Positions 26,498 through 35,760 of a stretch of 64,000 nucleotides of DNA are shown one piece after another. Under the pieces are notes generated by a model, which saw only the letters and a program-made list of their open reading frames with translations, had not been told where the DNA came from and did not search any database. How positions within the stretch are numbered: the first letter of the stretch is position 1; every line of letters starts with the position of its first letter. This stretch comes from Rhizobium sp. TH2 (GTDB taxonomy: Bacteria > Pseudomonadota > Alphaproteobacteria > Rhizobiales > Rhizobiaceae): contig NZ_CP062231.1 in the NCBI RefSeq assembly GCF_024707525.1, positions 4,526,001 to 4,590,000 on the forward strand. The letters run 5' to 3'. Made by a program: the position numbers and the translations under genes.

Positions 26498-28513
26498 ATG
26501 AACGATTTTGAAGGCATCGAGCCGCCGCTTGGCGTTGCTTTGGCCAAGCGCGGCTACACCGACCTCACTCCGGTCCAGAAGGCGGTGCTCGGGCCCGAAC
26601 TGAGCGGCGCCGATGCGCTGGTTTCGGCCCAGACCGGCTCGGGCAAGACGGTCGCCTTCGGCCTCGCTATCGCACCCACGCTGCTCGATGGCGCGCCGCG
26701 TCTCGGCCGTTCGAATGCACCGCTGGCGCTCGTCATCGCGCCCACCCGCGAACTGGCATTGCAGGTCGCCCGCGAATTGACCTGGCTCTATCAAGAAGCC
26801 GGCGCCTCGATCGCAACCTGCGTCGGTGGCATGGATATGCGCGACGAACGCCGTGCACTTGATCGCGGCGCCCACATCGTGGTCGGTACGCCTGGGCGCC
26901 TGAAAGACCACATCATGCGCAATTCGCTCAATCTCACGGAAATCCGCGCCGTCGTGCTCGACGAGGCCGACGAGATGCTCGACCTGGGCTTCCGCGAAGA
27001 CCTCGAATTCATCCTTGATGCATCGCCCAAGGAGCGTCGCACGCTGATGTTTTCGGCGACGGTGCCGAAGTCGATCGCGACGCTGGCGCAGAACTATCAG
27101 CGCAACGCCGTGCGCCTCGCCACGCAATCGGAACAGAAGCAGCATATCGATATCGAATATCGCGCGCTGCCGGTCGCCGCATCGGACCGTGACAATGCGA
27201 TCGTCAACGTTCTGCGCTTCTATGAGGCGCCGAACGCGATCATCTTCTGCAACACCCGCGCGGCGGTGAACCATCTCACATCCCGCCTGCACAATCGCGG
27301 CTTCACGGTCGTCGCACTCTCCGGCGAGCTTTCGCAGAACGAGCGGACCCATGCGCTGCAGGCGATGCGCGATGGCCGCGCCCGTGTCTGCATCGCCACC
27401 GACGTTGCCGCGCGCGGCATCGACCTGCCCAACCTCGAACTCGTCATCCATGCCGACCTGCCGACCAACCCCGACACGCTCCTCCACCGTTCAGGCCGCA
27501 CGGGTCGCGCCGGCCGCAAGGGCGTGTCCGCGCTGATCGTGCCGGGCAATGCCCGCCGCAAGGCCGAGCGCCTGTTGCAGATGGCGCAGTTGAAGGTCCA
27601 ATGGGCAGCCCCGCCATCGGCTGACGAAGTCAACAGCCGCGATGAAGAGCGCCTGCTCAATGATGAGCTGTTCAGCGAGACGGTGAAGGAAGAAGAGCGC
27701 GATTTCGTCGACAACCTGATCGCCAAGCATGGCGCCGAACAGGTCGCCGCGGCTTTCGTGCGGCTCTATCGCTCGGGCCGCTCCGCCCCGGAAGAACTGA
27801 TCGATATCGGCCCGGTGCAGGATGCGCGGCCCGCCCGCGCAGGCCGCGAATTCCCGATCGATGACTCGCCGCGCCCGCGCCGCGAGGATTTCGGTCCTTC
27901 GACCTGGCTGTCGCTTTCGGTCGGCCGCAAGCAGAATGCCGAGCCGCGCTGGCTGATCCCGCTGCTCTGCCGCGCCGGCAACATGACCAAGCGCGATATC
28001 GGCGCGATCAAGATGCACCAGGACGAGACCTATGTGCAGCTGTCGCAAGATGCGCTTGAAGGCTTCCTGCACAATGTCGGACCCAACAAGACGCTCGAGC
28101 GCGGCATCCGCATCAGCGTGATCGACGGCCAGCCGGATGTCTCCAAGCCGTCAGGCGCGCCGAAGAAGAGCTTCGCCGAGCGCAAGCATGGCGGCGAACG
28201 CAAATTCGAAGGCGAACGCAAGCCATACGAGGACCGCACACCCTCAGCCGAACGGCCGGCACGTGAAAAGCCCGCCTACGCCAAGAAGTCCAACTCCGTC
28301 GCCGAGGAATTCGGCGCCACCAACACCAAGAAGAAGTTCGGCCGCAAGCCAGATTTTGCTGGCGCGGAGCGCCCGTTCCAGGAGCGCCCCTTCGCCGACC
28401 GGCCTCCGTCGGATCGTCCCGGAAAGGATTGGGCCAAGCCCTCCAAGCCTGCTTTTGCTGGCCCAGCCGACGGACTAAAGAAGAAGAAAAAGCCCAAGAG
28501 CAACGCGAACTGA
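26498..28513 (+). CDS. DEAD-box ATP-dependent RNA helicase with DbpA-type RNA-binding domain
   Basis: 671 residues from the ATG at 26498. Helicase motifs in order: AQTGSGKT, PTRELALQ, GTPGRLKD, VLDEADEML, FSATV, then CATDVAARGIDLPN-type sequence and HRSGRTGRAGRKG. Residues about 475-550 resemble the DbpA/CsdA C-terminal RNA-binding domain (PRWLIPLLCRAGNMTKRDIG). The last 110 residues are a basic, disordered tail with repeated ER/DRP motifs. It probably acts in ribosome assembly or cold adaptation. A strong terminator follows. Confidence 0.94.
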   Translation: MNDFEGIEPPLGVALAKRGYTDLTPVQKAVLGPELSGADALVSAQTGSGKTVAFGLAIAPTLLDGAPRLGRSNAPLALVIAPTRELALQVARELTWLYQEAGASIATCVGGMDMRDERRALDRGAHIVVGTPGRLKDHIMRNSLNLTEIRAVVLDEADEMLDLGFREDLEFILDASPKERRTLMFSATVPKSIATLAQNYQRNAVRLATQSEQKQHIDIEYRALPVAASDRDNAIVNVLRFYEAPNAIIFCNTRAAVNHLTSRLHNRGFTVVALSGELSQNERTHALQAMRDGRARVCIATDVAARGIDLPNLELVIHADLPTNPDTLLHRSGRTGRAGRKGVSALIVPGNARRKAERLLQMAQLKVQWAAPPSADEVNSRDEERLLNDELFSETVKEEERDFVDNLIAKHGAEQVAAAFVRLYRSGRSAPEELIDIGPVQDARPARAGREFPIDDSPRPRREDFGPSTWLSLSVGRKQNAEPRWLIPLLCRAGNMTKRDIGAIKMHQDETYVQLSQDALEGFLHNVGPNKTLERGIRISVIDGQPDVSKPSGAPKKSFAERKHGGERKFEGERKPYEDRTPSAERPAREKPAYAKKSNSVAEEFGATNTKKKFGRKPDFAGAERPFQERPFADRPPSDRPGKDWAKPSKPAFAGPADGLKKKKKPKSNAN

Positions 28514-28544
28514 ATAGTCGCGTTTCTCATTGAGAGATGTTGCC

Positions 28545-28575
28545 AGCCCCTCTTCACGCGAAGAGGGGCTTTCTT
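28545..28575 (+). terminator. Rho-independent terminator of the helicase gene
   Basis: AGCCCCTCTTC (28545-28555) pairs perfectly with GAAGAGGGGCT (28560-28570) around ACGC, followed by TTCTT. Confidence 0.9.
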
Positions 28576-29014
28576 ATTGCAGCACCATGTGCGGCTGGCC
28601 GTTGGAGGTCTTTTCCACCGTGCGGCCTGCCTCGTCGAGCGTACAGGTCACCCGCGTGCGAAAAGCCGACCAGCTTTCGAAGGTGATGACATCGACCGGT
28701 TCGTCGAAATCGAAGGTCACGCGATAGCGGCCATGCGCATTGGTGAGTGTCTGGACCGCAATGATCGTGCCGGTGAATATCTGGCCGAGATAGTGGCCGA
28801 TCACCTGCTCGCCGATCGAATAGGTCCGCACCGGCGGCCGGTTGCCGATCGCACCCATCAGCGTGTTCCAGTCGCGGAAGCCGTATTGGCCCGCGATCAG
28901 TTCGAGCGCCTTGGAATGGTTGACCACCGTGCCCTGGCGGACAAGGGTATCGCGCAATCGCTTGGCCTGATCCTTCAGGACGTCAAGCGAGGGGAGTTTG
29001 GGAGATGATTCCAT
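28574..29014 (-). CDS. Glyoxalase-superfamily-related protein with N-terminal helical domain
   Basis: 146 residues. The first 55 carry the pattern LKDQAKRLRDTLVRQG ... NHSKALELIAGQYGFRDWNT, known from proteins labelled glyoxalase superfamily protein. The rest is a beta-rich part (HYLGQIFTGTIIAVQTL, RYRVTFDFDEPVDVITF). The biochemical role is unknown. It converges on the helicase gene across its terminator. Confidence 0.7.
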   Translation of the reverse strand: MESSPKLPSLDVLKDQAKRLRDTLVRQGTVVNHSKALELIAGQYGFRDWNTLMGAIGNRPPVRTYSIGEQVIGHYLGQIFTGTIIAVQTLTNAHGRYRVTFDFDEPVDVITFESWSAFRTRVTCTLDEAGRTVEKTSNGQPHMVLQ

Positions 29015-29095
29015 GACTGTCCTCTTTTTCAGGCATATGCGGCTATCTGGGTGCCCGCATTGCCAAGGCCAAATGCCTCAAAGAGAAATCAGACA

Positions 29096-29136
29096 TTGAA
29101 GCGCCGCCCGTCGAAGACGGGCAAAGGACGCTTCAA
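29096..29136. other. Strong two-part inverted repeat (possible structured RNA)
   Basis: TTGAAGCG (29096-29103) pairs with CGCTTCAA (29129-29136), enclosing GCCCGTC-GAA-GACGGGC (29106-29122). It lies in the 269-nt gene-free stretch before the AraC remnant. There is no T-run, and it matches no family I can name. Confidence 0.5.
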
Positions 29137-29184
29137 CAACGGAATGTCCAAAAACAGGAACTTCACCGTGTCTTGCGACTGCGG

Positions 29185-29209
29185 GCGGCAGGGGTCCCAT
29201 CCCTGCCGC
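29185..29209. other. Second inverted repeat in the same gene-free stretch
   Basis: GCGGCAGGG (29185-29193) pairs perfectly with CCCTGCCGC (29201-29209) around 7 nt. Together with the hairpin at 29096-29136 it suggests a non-coding RNA or the leader of a decayed gene. Confidence 0.45.
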
Positions 29210-29283
29210 TCGTATATTTCGGCAACCTCTGAAAGTCAATTGAGGCCCAGAATGGGTAGTGCTGGTGCGGATCCTTGCCGCCT

Positions 29284-29721
29284 ATGTCAATGATGGCGGC
29301 GTGGCGGTTGGCGGGAACGGATCAGCAGGACGAACCCCGCGCCGGTGCCGGACCTATCCTCCAGCGGTTCCGACAATCGGTGGAGGTCAGCTTCCGCCGC
29401 CACCGCAATATCCGCGACTATGCCACCGAACTCGGCATCAGCACCGATCGCCTGCACGCCATCTGCCAGCGGGCGCTGTCGCGCTCGCCGATCGAGCTGG
29501 TACATGACCGGATGGTGCCGGAGGCCAAGCCGCGATTGGAACGATCGGCCCGCAGCGTGCGGGAAATCTCCGACGGGCTGGGTTTTCGCGATCCCGCCAA
29601 TTTCAGCCATTTCTTCAAGCGCAAGACCGGCGTTTCGCCGACCCGGTACCGCTCGATGGCCGCGAACGCGACAAGCGCCTCGACCATCGCGCTGTCTTCA
29701 AGCTATTACGACTGGCCGTGA
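29284..29721 (+). pseudogene. AraC-type regulator reduced to its DNA-binding half
   Basis: About 145 residues, almost all of it an AraC double-HTH: FRQSVEVSFRRHRNIRDYAT for the first motif, then RSVREISDGLGFRDPANFSH and FFKRKTGVSPTRYR for the second. The N-terminal cupin-like effector domain normal for this type (total about 280-300) is missing. The sequence just upstream has no good ribosome site and shows no such domain in any frame. It is a truncated gene or, less likely, a constitutive mini-regulator. The SDR gene starts 13 nt downstream. Confidence 0.65.
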
Positions 29722-29734
29722 ACGGAGACATGAC

Positions 29735-30502
29735 ATGACCTCGAAACTGTTCGACTTGACCGGGCGTATCGCGCTGGTGACCGGATCGACCCAGGGCCTT
29801 GGGTTGGCGATGGCCGAGGGGCTCGCGGTACACGGCGCCACTGTTATCATCAATGGCCGCAATCCGAACCGCCTTGCCAAGGTCATCGAGACAATGCAGC
29901 GCATGGGTATCGCAATGCGCGGCTCGCTGTTCGATGTTACGGACCGCCGCCAGATCGACAATGGCATCGAAAGCATCGAGACCCATGTCGGCCCGATCGA
30001 TATCCTCATCAACAATGCCGGCATGCAGCATCGCGCGCCGCTCGAGGACTTTCCGATCGATAAATGGGACGAGCTAATCCGGACCAACATTTCCAGCATC
30101 TTCCATGTCAGCCAGTCGGTCGCCCGCCGCATGATCCCGCGTGGGCGCGGCAAGATCATCAATATCGGTTCGGTGCAGAGCGAACTCGCCCGCCCCTCCA
30201 TCGCGCCCTATACGATGACCAAGGGCGCGGTGAAGAACCTGACGCGCGGCATGTGCACGGATTGGGCGAAGCACGGATTGCAGGTCAACGGCATCGGACC
30301 CGGCTATTTCAAGACGCCGCTCAACCAGGCGCTGGTCGATAGCGAGGAATTTTCCGACTGGCTGAGAAAGCGCACGCCCGCCGCCCGCTGGGGCGAGGCG
30401 GAGGAATTGGTTGGCGCCGCCGTGTTCCTGGCGAGCAACGCGTCGTCCTTCGTCAATGGCCACATGCTCTATGTCGATGGCGGCATCACGGCTTCTGTCT
30501 GA
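29735..30502 (+). CDS. SDR oxidoreductase, gluconate 5-dehydrogenase-like
   Basis: 255 residues from the ATG at 29735 with a CGGAGA ribosome site. Classical SDR motifs: TGSTQGLG (16-23), NNAG, and the Ser-Tyr-Lys active site in GSVQSELARPSIAPYTMTKG. It ends in HMLYVDGGITASV. It is closest in pattern to gluconate 5-dehydrogenases (5-keto-D-gluconate reductases). It ends 3 nt from the convergent aglR stop. Confidence 0.88.
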   Translation: MTSKLFDLTGRIALVTGSTQGLGLAMAEGLAVHGATVIINGRNPNRLAKVIETMQRMGIAMRGSLFDVTDRRQIDNGIESIETHVGPIDILINNAGMQHRAPLEDFPIDKWDELIRTNISSIFHVSQSVARRMIPRGRGKIINIGSVQSELARPSIAPYTMTKGAVKNLTRGMCTDWAKHGLQVNGIGPGYFKTPLNQALVDSEEFSDWLRKRTPAARWGEAEELVGAAVFLASNASSFVNGHMLYVDGGITASV

Positions 30503-30504
30503 GC

Positions 30505-31527
30505 TCAGTGATCGTGCGGCGGCGGAGCGGTTGACTGCCGGAGCACCAATTCAACCGGCCAGACCTCGGCATGGTTGGTCAGGTCCCTGCCCGCGAGCAG
30601 TTGCAGCAGGATATCGCCGATCCGGACGCCGGCATCGCGCATGGAGGAACGCGTGGTCGAGACGGTCGGAACCATGTTGTCGGCATTGATGTAATTGAAC
30701 ACGTCGTCATGCGCGATCAGCGAAATATCCTTGCCGAGCATCAAGCCCCCGGAGCGCACCGCGCGCATGACCCCGAGCGCCGTCATCATCGAGCCCGCCA
30801 GCACCGCCGTGGGCGGCTCCCTCTGGCTGAGGAAATCCTGCATCGAGCGATAGCCGAAATCGTCGGTGAACTGGCCGAAGGTGATCAGTTCCGTCCTGAG
30901 CGGCAACCCATGCTCCTTGAGCGCCTTGCGATAACCTTGGTCGCGATGCTCGGCAAACACATCGCCGTTGTTGCCGTTGATCATGGCGATCCGCTTGTGG
31001 CCGAGATCGGAGAGATAGGACGTAGCCCGATAGACGGCATCGTAGTTGTCGATATCGAGCCAGGGATATCCGCCATCATCCTCACCCCGCCCATGCACCA
31101 CGAAGGGCATATTGAGCTTCTTGAGAAAGTCCATCCGCTCGTCGTCGATGACGGGCGTATGGACGATCACCGCATCGACTCGCTTGGAGCCAGCCAGGCG
31201 CTGATAGGCGGCAAGCTCGGCTTCCCGATCCTCCACCACCGCGATCATGATGTCGATCTGGCGGCTTTCGAGCCGGCTGCCGAGGCCGGCGAGGAATTCC
31301 GTGGTGTTCGGGTCGAAGCTCTTGCCTTCACGCAGCACGATGCCGACGGCGCCCGCGCGCCCCGTGGCAAGACCGGCAGCCGACCGGTTCGGATGATAGC
31401 CATGTTCCTGGGCGAGTTTCAGGATCCGCTGGCGTGTTTCGGACTTGACCTCGGGGTAACCCGAAAGCGCACGGCTCACCGTGGTCTGGCTCATGCCGAT
31501 GGTTTTGGCGAACTCTTTCAAATTCAT
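30505..31527 (-). CDS. aglR: LacI family repressor of the alpha-glucoside operon
   Basis: 340 residues from the ATG at 31527. The HTH is at the N-terminus (NLKEFAKTIGMSQTTVSRAL) with the hinge NRSAAGLATGRAGAVGIVL; the rest is a sugar-binding domain. In Sinorhizobium a LacI-type AglR lies divergent from aglEFGAK, and the same arrangement is seen here. The palindrome AAAGCGCTTT at the aglE promoter and a degenerate copy at 31630-31645 near its own promoter are likely binding sites. Confidence 0.88.
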   Translation of the reverse strand: MNLKEFAKTIGMSQTTVSRALSGYPEVKSETRQRILKLAQEHGYHPNRSAAGLATGRAGAVGIVLREGKSFDPNTTEFLAGLGSRLESRQIDIMIAVVEDREAELAAYQRLAGSKRVDAVIVHTPVIDDERMDFLKKLNMPFVVHGRGEDDGGYPWLDIDNYDAVYRATSYLSDLGHKRIAMINGNNGDVFAEHRDQGYRKALKEHGLPLRTELITFGQFTDDFGYRSMQDFLSQREPPTAVLAGSMMTALGVMRAVRSGGLMLGKDISLIAHDDVFNYINADNMVPTVSTTRSSMRDAGVRIGDILLQLLAGRDLTNHAEVWPVELVLRQSTAPPPHDH

Positions 31528-31629
31528 CGGAACATACCGTCTCCCTGCGGATTCCTCGGGAAACACCGGTCTCCTCCCCGGCTATTTCGATCCGCACTCA
31601 GATTGTAGGATAGTTGAAATCGGAAAAAT

Positions 31630-31645
31630 TTGAAAGCGCCATCAA
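31630..31645. promoter_or_regulatory. Degenerate LacI-type operator near aglR
   Basis: TTGAAAGCGCCATCAA, an imperfect relative of the LacI-family consensus TGAAAGCGCTTTCA, 103 bp before the aglR start. Confidence 0.45.
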
Positions 31646-31797
31646 TTCTTTTTTCCGCCGGGCTCTATTCTAGGCGAAGGCAAGCCACATTTATACGAAC
31701 TAGCGTGCATGAATTTATTACATTTCTGCTGCTTTTCAACGAATTCCAATGAATGCCGCCTGTCTTCAAGCCGCCAATAAAAAACACAACGGGAGGC

Positions 31798-31843
31798 TTG
31801 ACATTTTCGCGACAAAATCGTTTTATGTTTTTAAAGCGCTTTC
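31798..31843 (+). promoter_or_regulatory. aglE promoter with overlapping AglR operator
   Basis: TTGACA (31798-31803), 17 nt, then TTTTAT (31821-31826). Immediately downstream lies the palindrome AAAGCGCTTT (31833-31842) within TTAAAGCGCTTTCAAA. The operator covers the expected transcription start, a classic LacI-type repression layout. Confidence 0.7.
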
Positions 31844-31958
31844 AAATCGGGGAGGACGAAACTGAAAGCTCCAGCCTCGAACAACGCTTTTTAGGAAACG
31901 GTCGCGCCGGCAGGGGCGGCCCGTTTACGCATATTCAAATCCAAGGGAGGATTACCGG

Positions 31959-33320
31959 ATGAAGAAGACCTTTATGATGGGCGTCGCGGCCCTCGCGCTC
32001 CTCGCGGGCGCAGCCAGTGCCGCAGACCTCGAGTTCAAGCCCGGCGAAGACAAGCGCTTCAACTGGGCAAGCTTTGACGAATACAAGAACAGCCATTCCG
32101 ACCTCAAGGGTCAGACGCTGACGATCTTCGGCCCCTGGCGCGGCGACGACGAGACGCTGGTGCTCAAGATGCTTGCCTACTTCCAGGAAGCGACCGGCAT
32201 CAACGTCAAATATTCCTCGTCCGAAAATTACGAACAGCAGATCGTCATCGACACCCAGGCCGGCAGCCCGCCCGACATCGCTGTCCTGCCGCAGCCGGGC
32301 CTGCTCAACGACCTCGCATCCAAAGGCTTCCTCGTCGATCTCGGCCAGAAGCATGCCGACTGGATGAAGGAAAATTATGCCGCCGGCGACAGCTGGGTCA
32401 AGCTCGGCACCTACAAGGACAAGGACGGCGCAGAAAAGTTCTTCGCCTTCCCCTATAAGGCCGACCTGAAGTCGCTCGTCTGGTACTCGCCCGACAATTT
32501 CGAGGATGCGGGCTACACAGTGCCCAAGACCATGGAAGAGCTCAAGGCGCTGACCGAGAAGATCTCGGCCGACGGTGGCAAGCCCTGGTGCATCGGTCTC
32601 GGTTCGGGCGGCGCGACCGGCTGGCCGGCGACCGACTGGGTCGAGGACATGATGCTTCGTACGCAGGCACCTGAAGTCTATGACAAATGGGTGACCGACG
32701 CCATTCCGTTCAACGATCCGGCCGTTGTCGGCGCGATCGAGGAATTCGGCTGGTTCGCCAAGAACGACAAGTTCGTCGATGGCGGCGTGCAGGCTGTTTC
32801 CTCCACCGACTTCCGCGACAGCCCGAAGGGCATGTTCACCTCGCCGCCGAAGTGCTTCATGCACCGCCAGGCCTCGTTCATCCCGTCCTTCTTCGGTGAT
32901 GGCGTGAAGCTCGGCCAGGACGCCGACTTCTTCTACCTGCCGCCCTATGCTTCCAAGCCTGAACTCGGCAATCCGGTTCTCGGCGCCGGTACGCTGGTCG
33001 CGATCACCAAGGATACGCCCGCCGCCCGCGCTTTCGTGGAATGGCTGGAAACCCCGATCGCCCACGAAGTCTGGATGGCGAAAACCGGCTTCCTGACTCC
33101 CTTCAAGAAGGTCAATCCGGATGCCTATTCCGACGCGCCTTCCAAGAAGATGGGCGAGATCCTGACCAACGCGACGACATTTCGCTTCGACGGTTCGGAC
33201 CTGATGCCGGGCAAGATCGGCGCGGGTGCCTTCTGGACCGGCATGATCGACTATGTCGGCGGCAAGTCAGCCGAAGATGTTGCGACAGGCATCCAGAAGG
33301 CCTGGGACGCCATCAAGTAA
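31959..33320 (+). CDS. aglE: Alpha-glucoside ABC transporter, periplasmic binding protein
   Basis: 453 residues, family 1 solute-binding protein. A signal peptide (MKKTFMMGVAALALLAGAAS, cleavage after ASA) leads into the mature protein. The two-lobe fold is indicated by GQTLTIFGPWRGDDE, the PPDIAVLPQPGLL block and VEWLETPIAHEVW near the C-terminus. It captures alpha-glucosides (sucrose, maltose, trehalose in Sinorhizobium) for AglFG. First gene of the operon; a GC hairpin follows it and probably raises its expression over the permeases. Confidence 0.92.
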   Translation: MKKTFMMGVAALALLAGAASAADLEFKPGEDKRFNWASFDEYKNSHSDLKGQTLTIFGPWRGDDETLVLKMLAYFQEATGINVKYSSSENYEQQIVIDTQAGSPPDIAVLPQPGLLNDLASKGFLVDLGQKHADWMKENYAAGDSWVKLGTYKDKDGAEKFFAFPYKADLKSLVWYSPDNFEDAGYTVPKTMEELKALTEKISADGGKPWCIGLGSGGATGWPATDWVEDMMLRTQAPEVYDKWVTDAIPFNDPAVVGAIEEFGWFAKNDKFVDGGVQAVSSTDFRDSPKGMFTSPPKCFMHRQASFIPSFFGDGVKLGQDADFFYLPPYASKPELGNPVLGAGTLVAITKDTPAARAFVEWLETPIAHEVWMAKTGFLTPFKKVNPDAYSDAPSKKMGEILTNATTFRFDGSDLMPGKIGAGAFWTGMIDYVGGKSAEDVATGIQKAWDAIK

Positions 33321-33329
33321 TCACGCTTC

Positions 33330-33351
33330 GGCGGGGCCTCGCGGCCCCGCC
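33330..33351 (+). other. Intra-operon hairpin after aglE
   Basis: GGCGGGGCC (33330-33338) pairs with GGCCCCGCC (33343-33351) around TCGC, 10 nt after the aglE stop, without a T-run. Hairpins here typically stabilise the binding-protein mRNA or attenuate read-through. The rest of the 256-nt aglE-aglF gap holds no recognisable gene. Confidence 0.65.
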
Positions 33352-33576
33352 GCCTCTGAGCCTGCGATGATCTGGGGCCTGGGCCAACCAGGACTTTCGC
33401 CAACGTCGACGGCAACCGTCTGAAAGTGTGTCGACAAAAGACGCGTTTTAGACTTTTCTTGTATTCGCATGATCATGAGCGACGGCGCCTCGTATCCTCC
33501 AGGGGAGACGGTCGGGTACCGGCGAGGGACGAGGTCCGCCATTTGGTGGCGGTTGGATCAGGGGAGGGAACCAGCG

Positions 33577-34587
33577 ATGCAGCAGCTTCTGTACGCCATT
33601 TTCACAATGGTGGCCGGGGTCATTGGTTGCGCCATCTATTTCTTCGGCAGCAACTTTATTCTGGACATGATTTTTCCATCAAACGGCAGCGATGCCGCCA
33701 AAGCGGGGCGCAACATACGCCGGGCATCCATGATCCGCCCGTGGCTCTTCCTCGGCCCGGCGCTCATCGCGCTCGTCCTCTACCTCGTTTACCCGGTCTT
33801 CGATTCCATTCGCCTGTCGTTCAGCGACCGGTCTGGCACCAGCTTCGTGGGGCTTTCGAACTATATATGGATGTTCGGCGACGCCCAGTTCCGGGAATCG
33901 ATCCTGAACAACCTGATGTGGCTGCTCGTCGTGCCCGCGGCCGCCACCTTCTTCGGCCTGCTCATCGCCGTGCTGACCGACCGCATCTGGTGGGGCAATA
34001 TCGCCAAATCGCTGATCTTCATGCCGATGGCGATCTCTTTTGTCGGCGCGGCCGTCATCTGGAAATTCGTCTATGATTACCGAGACGCCGCCACGGCCCA
34101 GATCGGCATATTGAACGCGCTCGTGGTCTATTTCGGCGGCGATCCGCAGGCCTGGATCACCATTCCCTTCTGGAACAACTTCTTCCTGATGGCGATCCTC
34201 GTCTGGATCCAGACCGGCTTTGCCATGGTCATCCTGTCGGCAGCCCTTCGCGGCATTCCCGAGGAAACGATCGAGGCGGCTGTCATCGACGGCGCCAATG
34301 GCTTCCAGATCTTCTTCAAGATCATGGTGCCGCAGATCTGGGGCACGATCGCCGTGGTCTGGACCACGATCACCATCCTCGTCCTCAAGGTCTTCGATGT
34401 CGTGCTCGCCATGACCAACGGCCAGTGGCAAAGCCAGGTGCTCGCAAACCTGATGTTCGATTGGATGTTCCGCGGCGGCGGTGATTTCGGCCGAGGTGCC
34501 GCGATTGCCATCGTCATCATGGTCCTCGTCATTCCAATCATGATCTGGAACATCCGCAACGCACGCAAAGAGATGGAGGGACACTAA
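33577..34587 (+). CDS. aglF: Alpha-glucoside ABC transporter, permease
   Basis: 336 residues from the ATG at 33577 with a GGGAGGG ribosome site; the upstream in-frame extension looks non-coding. It is a MalF-type permease with an extra N-terminal membrane helix, about 7-8 hydrophobic segments, and the EAA loop EAAVIDGANGFQIFFKIMVP that docks AglK. It overlaps aglG by one base (TAATG), indicating coupled translation. Confidence 0.92.
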   Translation: MQQLLYAIFTMVAGVIGCAIYFFGSNFILDMIFPSNGSDAAKAGRNIRRASMIRPWLFLGPALIALVLYLVYPVFDSIRLSFSDRSGTSFVGLSNYIWMFGDAQFRESILNNLMWLLVVPAAATFFGLLIAVLTDRIWWGNIAKSLIFMPMAISFVGAAVIWKFVYDYRDAATAQIGILNALVVYFGGDPQAWITIPFWNNFFLMAILVWIQTGFAMVILSAALRGIPEETIEAAVIDGANGFQIFFKIMVPQIWGTIAVVWTTITILVLKVFDVVLAMTNGQWQSQVLANLMFDWMFRGGGDFGRGAAIAIVIMVLVIPIMIWNIRNARKEMEGH

Positions 34588-35732
34588 TGACCGGGACCAA
34601 AAGCTCTCCCCTCATGTGGGTGGTTCACCTCTCCGTGCTTCTGATCGTCGTTCTCTGGACGCTGCCCACCGCCGGCCTGCTGATCTCGTCGTTGCGCGAC
34701 AAGAACCAGCTCGCCAGTTCGGGCTGGTGGACGGCGCTGTCGACCTCGACCCAGAACGTCGTCTTCCGCGCCCCGGGCTCCGATGCCCAGGTCGAAAAGG
34801 ACGGCAAGTTCGTGATCGCGGGCAATGTGCTCGGCACGCGCGGCGGCCAGGTCAGTGCCTGGGGCACCACGCCCACCAAGCCATCGGAATTCCAGCCCGG
34901 CCAGTCGACCACCCTTCGTGAAGGCTCGACGCTGACCGTCCAGACCGACGGCGCGTTCGAAATCGTGTCGCCGACCAAGCTCGAAGGCAATCGCGGCCAG
35001 CGCATCGCCTTCGTCGCCTCGATCCCGCCGCGCTTCACGCTCGACAACTATAGGGAAGTGCTGTCGGCGCAGGGCATCGGCTCGTCCTTCATCAACTCGC
35101 TGACGGTGGCGATCCCGTCGACGGTTATCCCGATCCTGGTCGCGGCCTTTGCCGCCTATGCACTGGCCTGGATGAAGTTTCCCGGCCGCGCCCTGATCAT
35201 CGCCATGGTCGTCGGCCTGCTCGTCGTGCCGTTGCAAATGTCGCTGATCCCCCTGCTCAAGATATATAACGGCGTCGGCGATATCTTCGGCGTGCCGTCC
35301 AAGACCTATCTCGGCATATGGCTGGCGCATACCGGCTTCGGCCTGCCGCTGGCGATCTATCTGCTCCGCAACTACATGGCGGGACTGCCGAGGGAAATCA
35401 TGGAATCGGCTCGCGTCGATGGCGCGACCGATTTCGAAATCTTCCTCAAGATCGTGCTGCCCTTGTCCTTCCCGGCGCTTGCTTCCTTCGCGATCTTCCA
35501 GTTCTTGTGGACCTGGAACGACTTGCTCGTCGCCATGGTGTTCCTCGGCGCCGGCAATGAAGAGCTGGTGTTGACCGGACGTCTCGTGAACCTGCTCGGC
35601 TCGCGTGGCGGCAATTGGGAAATCCTCACCGCCTCGGCCTTCATCACCATCGTGGTTCCGCTCCTCGTGTTCTTCACGCTGCAGCGCTTCCTCGTACGCG
35701 GCCTGCTCGCAGGCTCGGTGAAGGGCGGCTGA
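34587..35732 (+). CDS. aglG: Alpha-glucoside ABC transporter, permease
   Basis: 381 residues, MalG-type. An unusually large periplasmic insertion (about residues 40-150) sits between the first membrane helix and the core, as usual for AglG-type permeases. The EAA loop is ESARVDGATDFEIFLKIVLP. It forms the channel with AglF. Its start overlaps the aglF stop by one base and aglA follows at once. Confidence 0.92.
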   Translation: MTGTKSSPLMWVVHLSVLLIVVLWTLPTAGLLISSLRDKNQLASSGWWTALSTSTQNVVFRAPGSDAQVEKDGKFVIAGNVLGTRGGQVSAWGTTPTKPSEFQPGQSTTLREGSTLTVQTDGAFEIVSPTKLEGNRGQRIAFVASIPPRFTLDNYREVLSAQGIGSSFINSLTVAIPSTVIPILVAAFAAYALAWMKFPGRALIIAMVVGLLVVPLQMSLIPLLKIYNGVGDIFGVPSKTYLGIWLAHTGFGLPLAIYLLRNYMAGLPREIMESARVDGATDFEIFLKIVLPLSFPALASFAIFQFLWTWNDLLVAMVFLGAGNEELVLTGRLVNLLGSRGGNWEILTASAFITIVVPLLVFFTLQRFLVRGLLAGSVKGG

Positions 35733-35760
35733 CGTGAACCAGCATGTGGGGCAGACAGCG

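Larger units (their letters stand above)
31528..31958. promoter_or_regulatory. Divergent aglR/aglE control region
   Basis: 431 nt without a gene, AT-rich for this genome. Apart from the two operator-like sites and the aglE promoter listed separately, no other clear element was seen. The aglE ribosome site AGGGAGGATT is at its right end. Confidence 0.7.
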
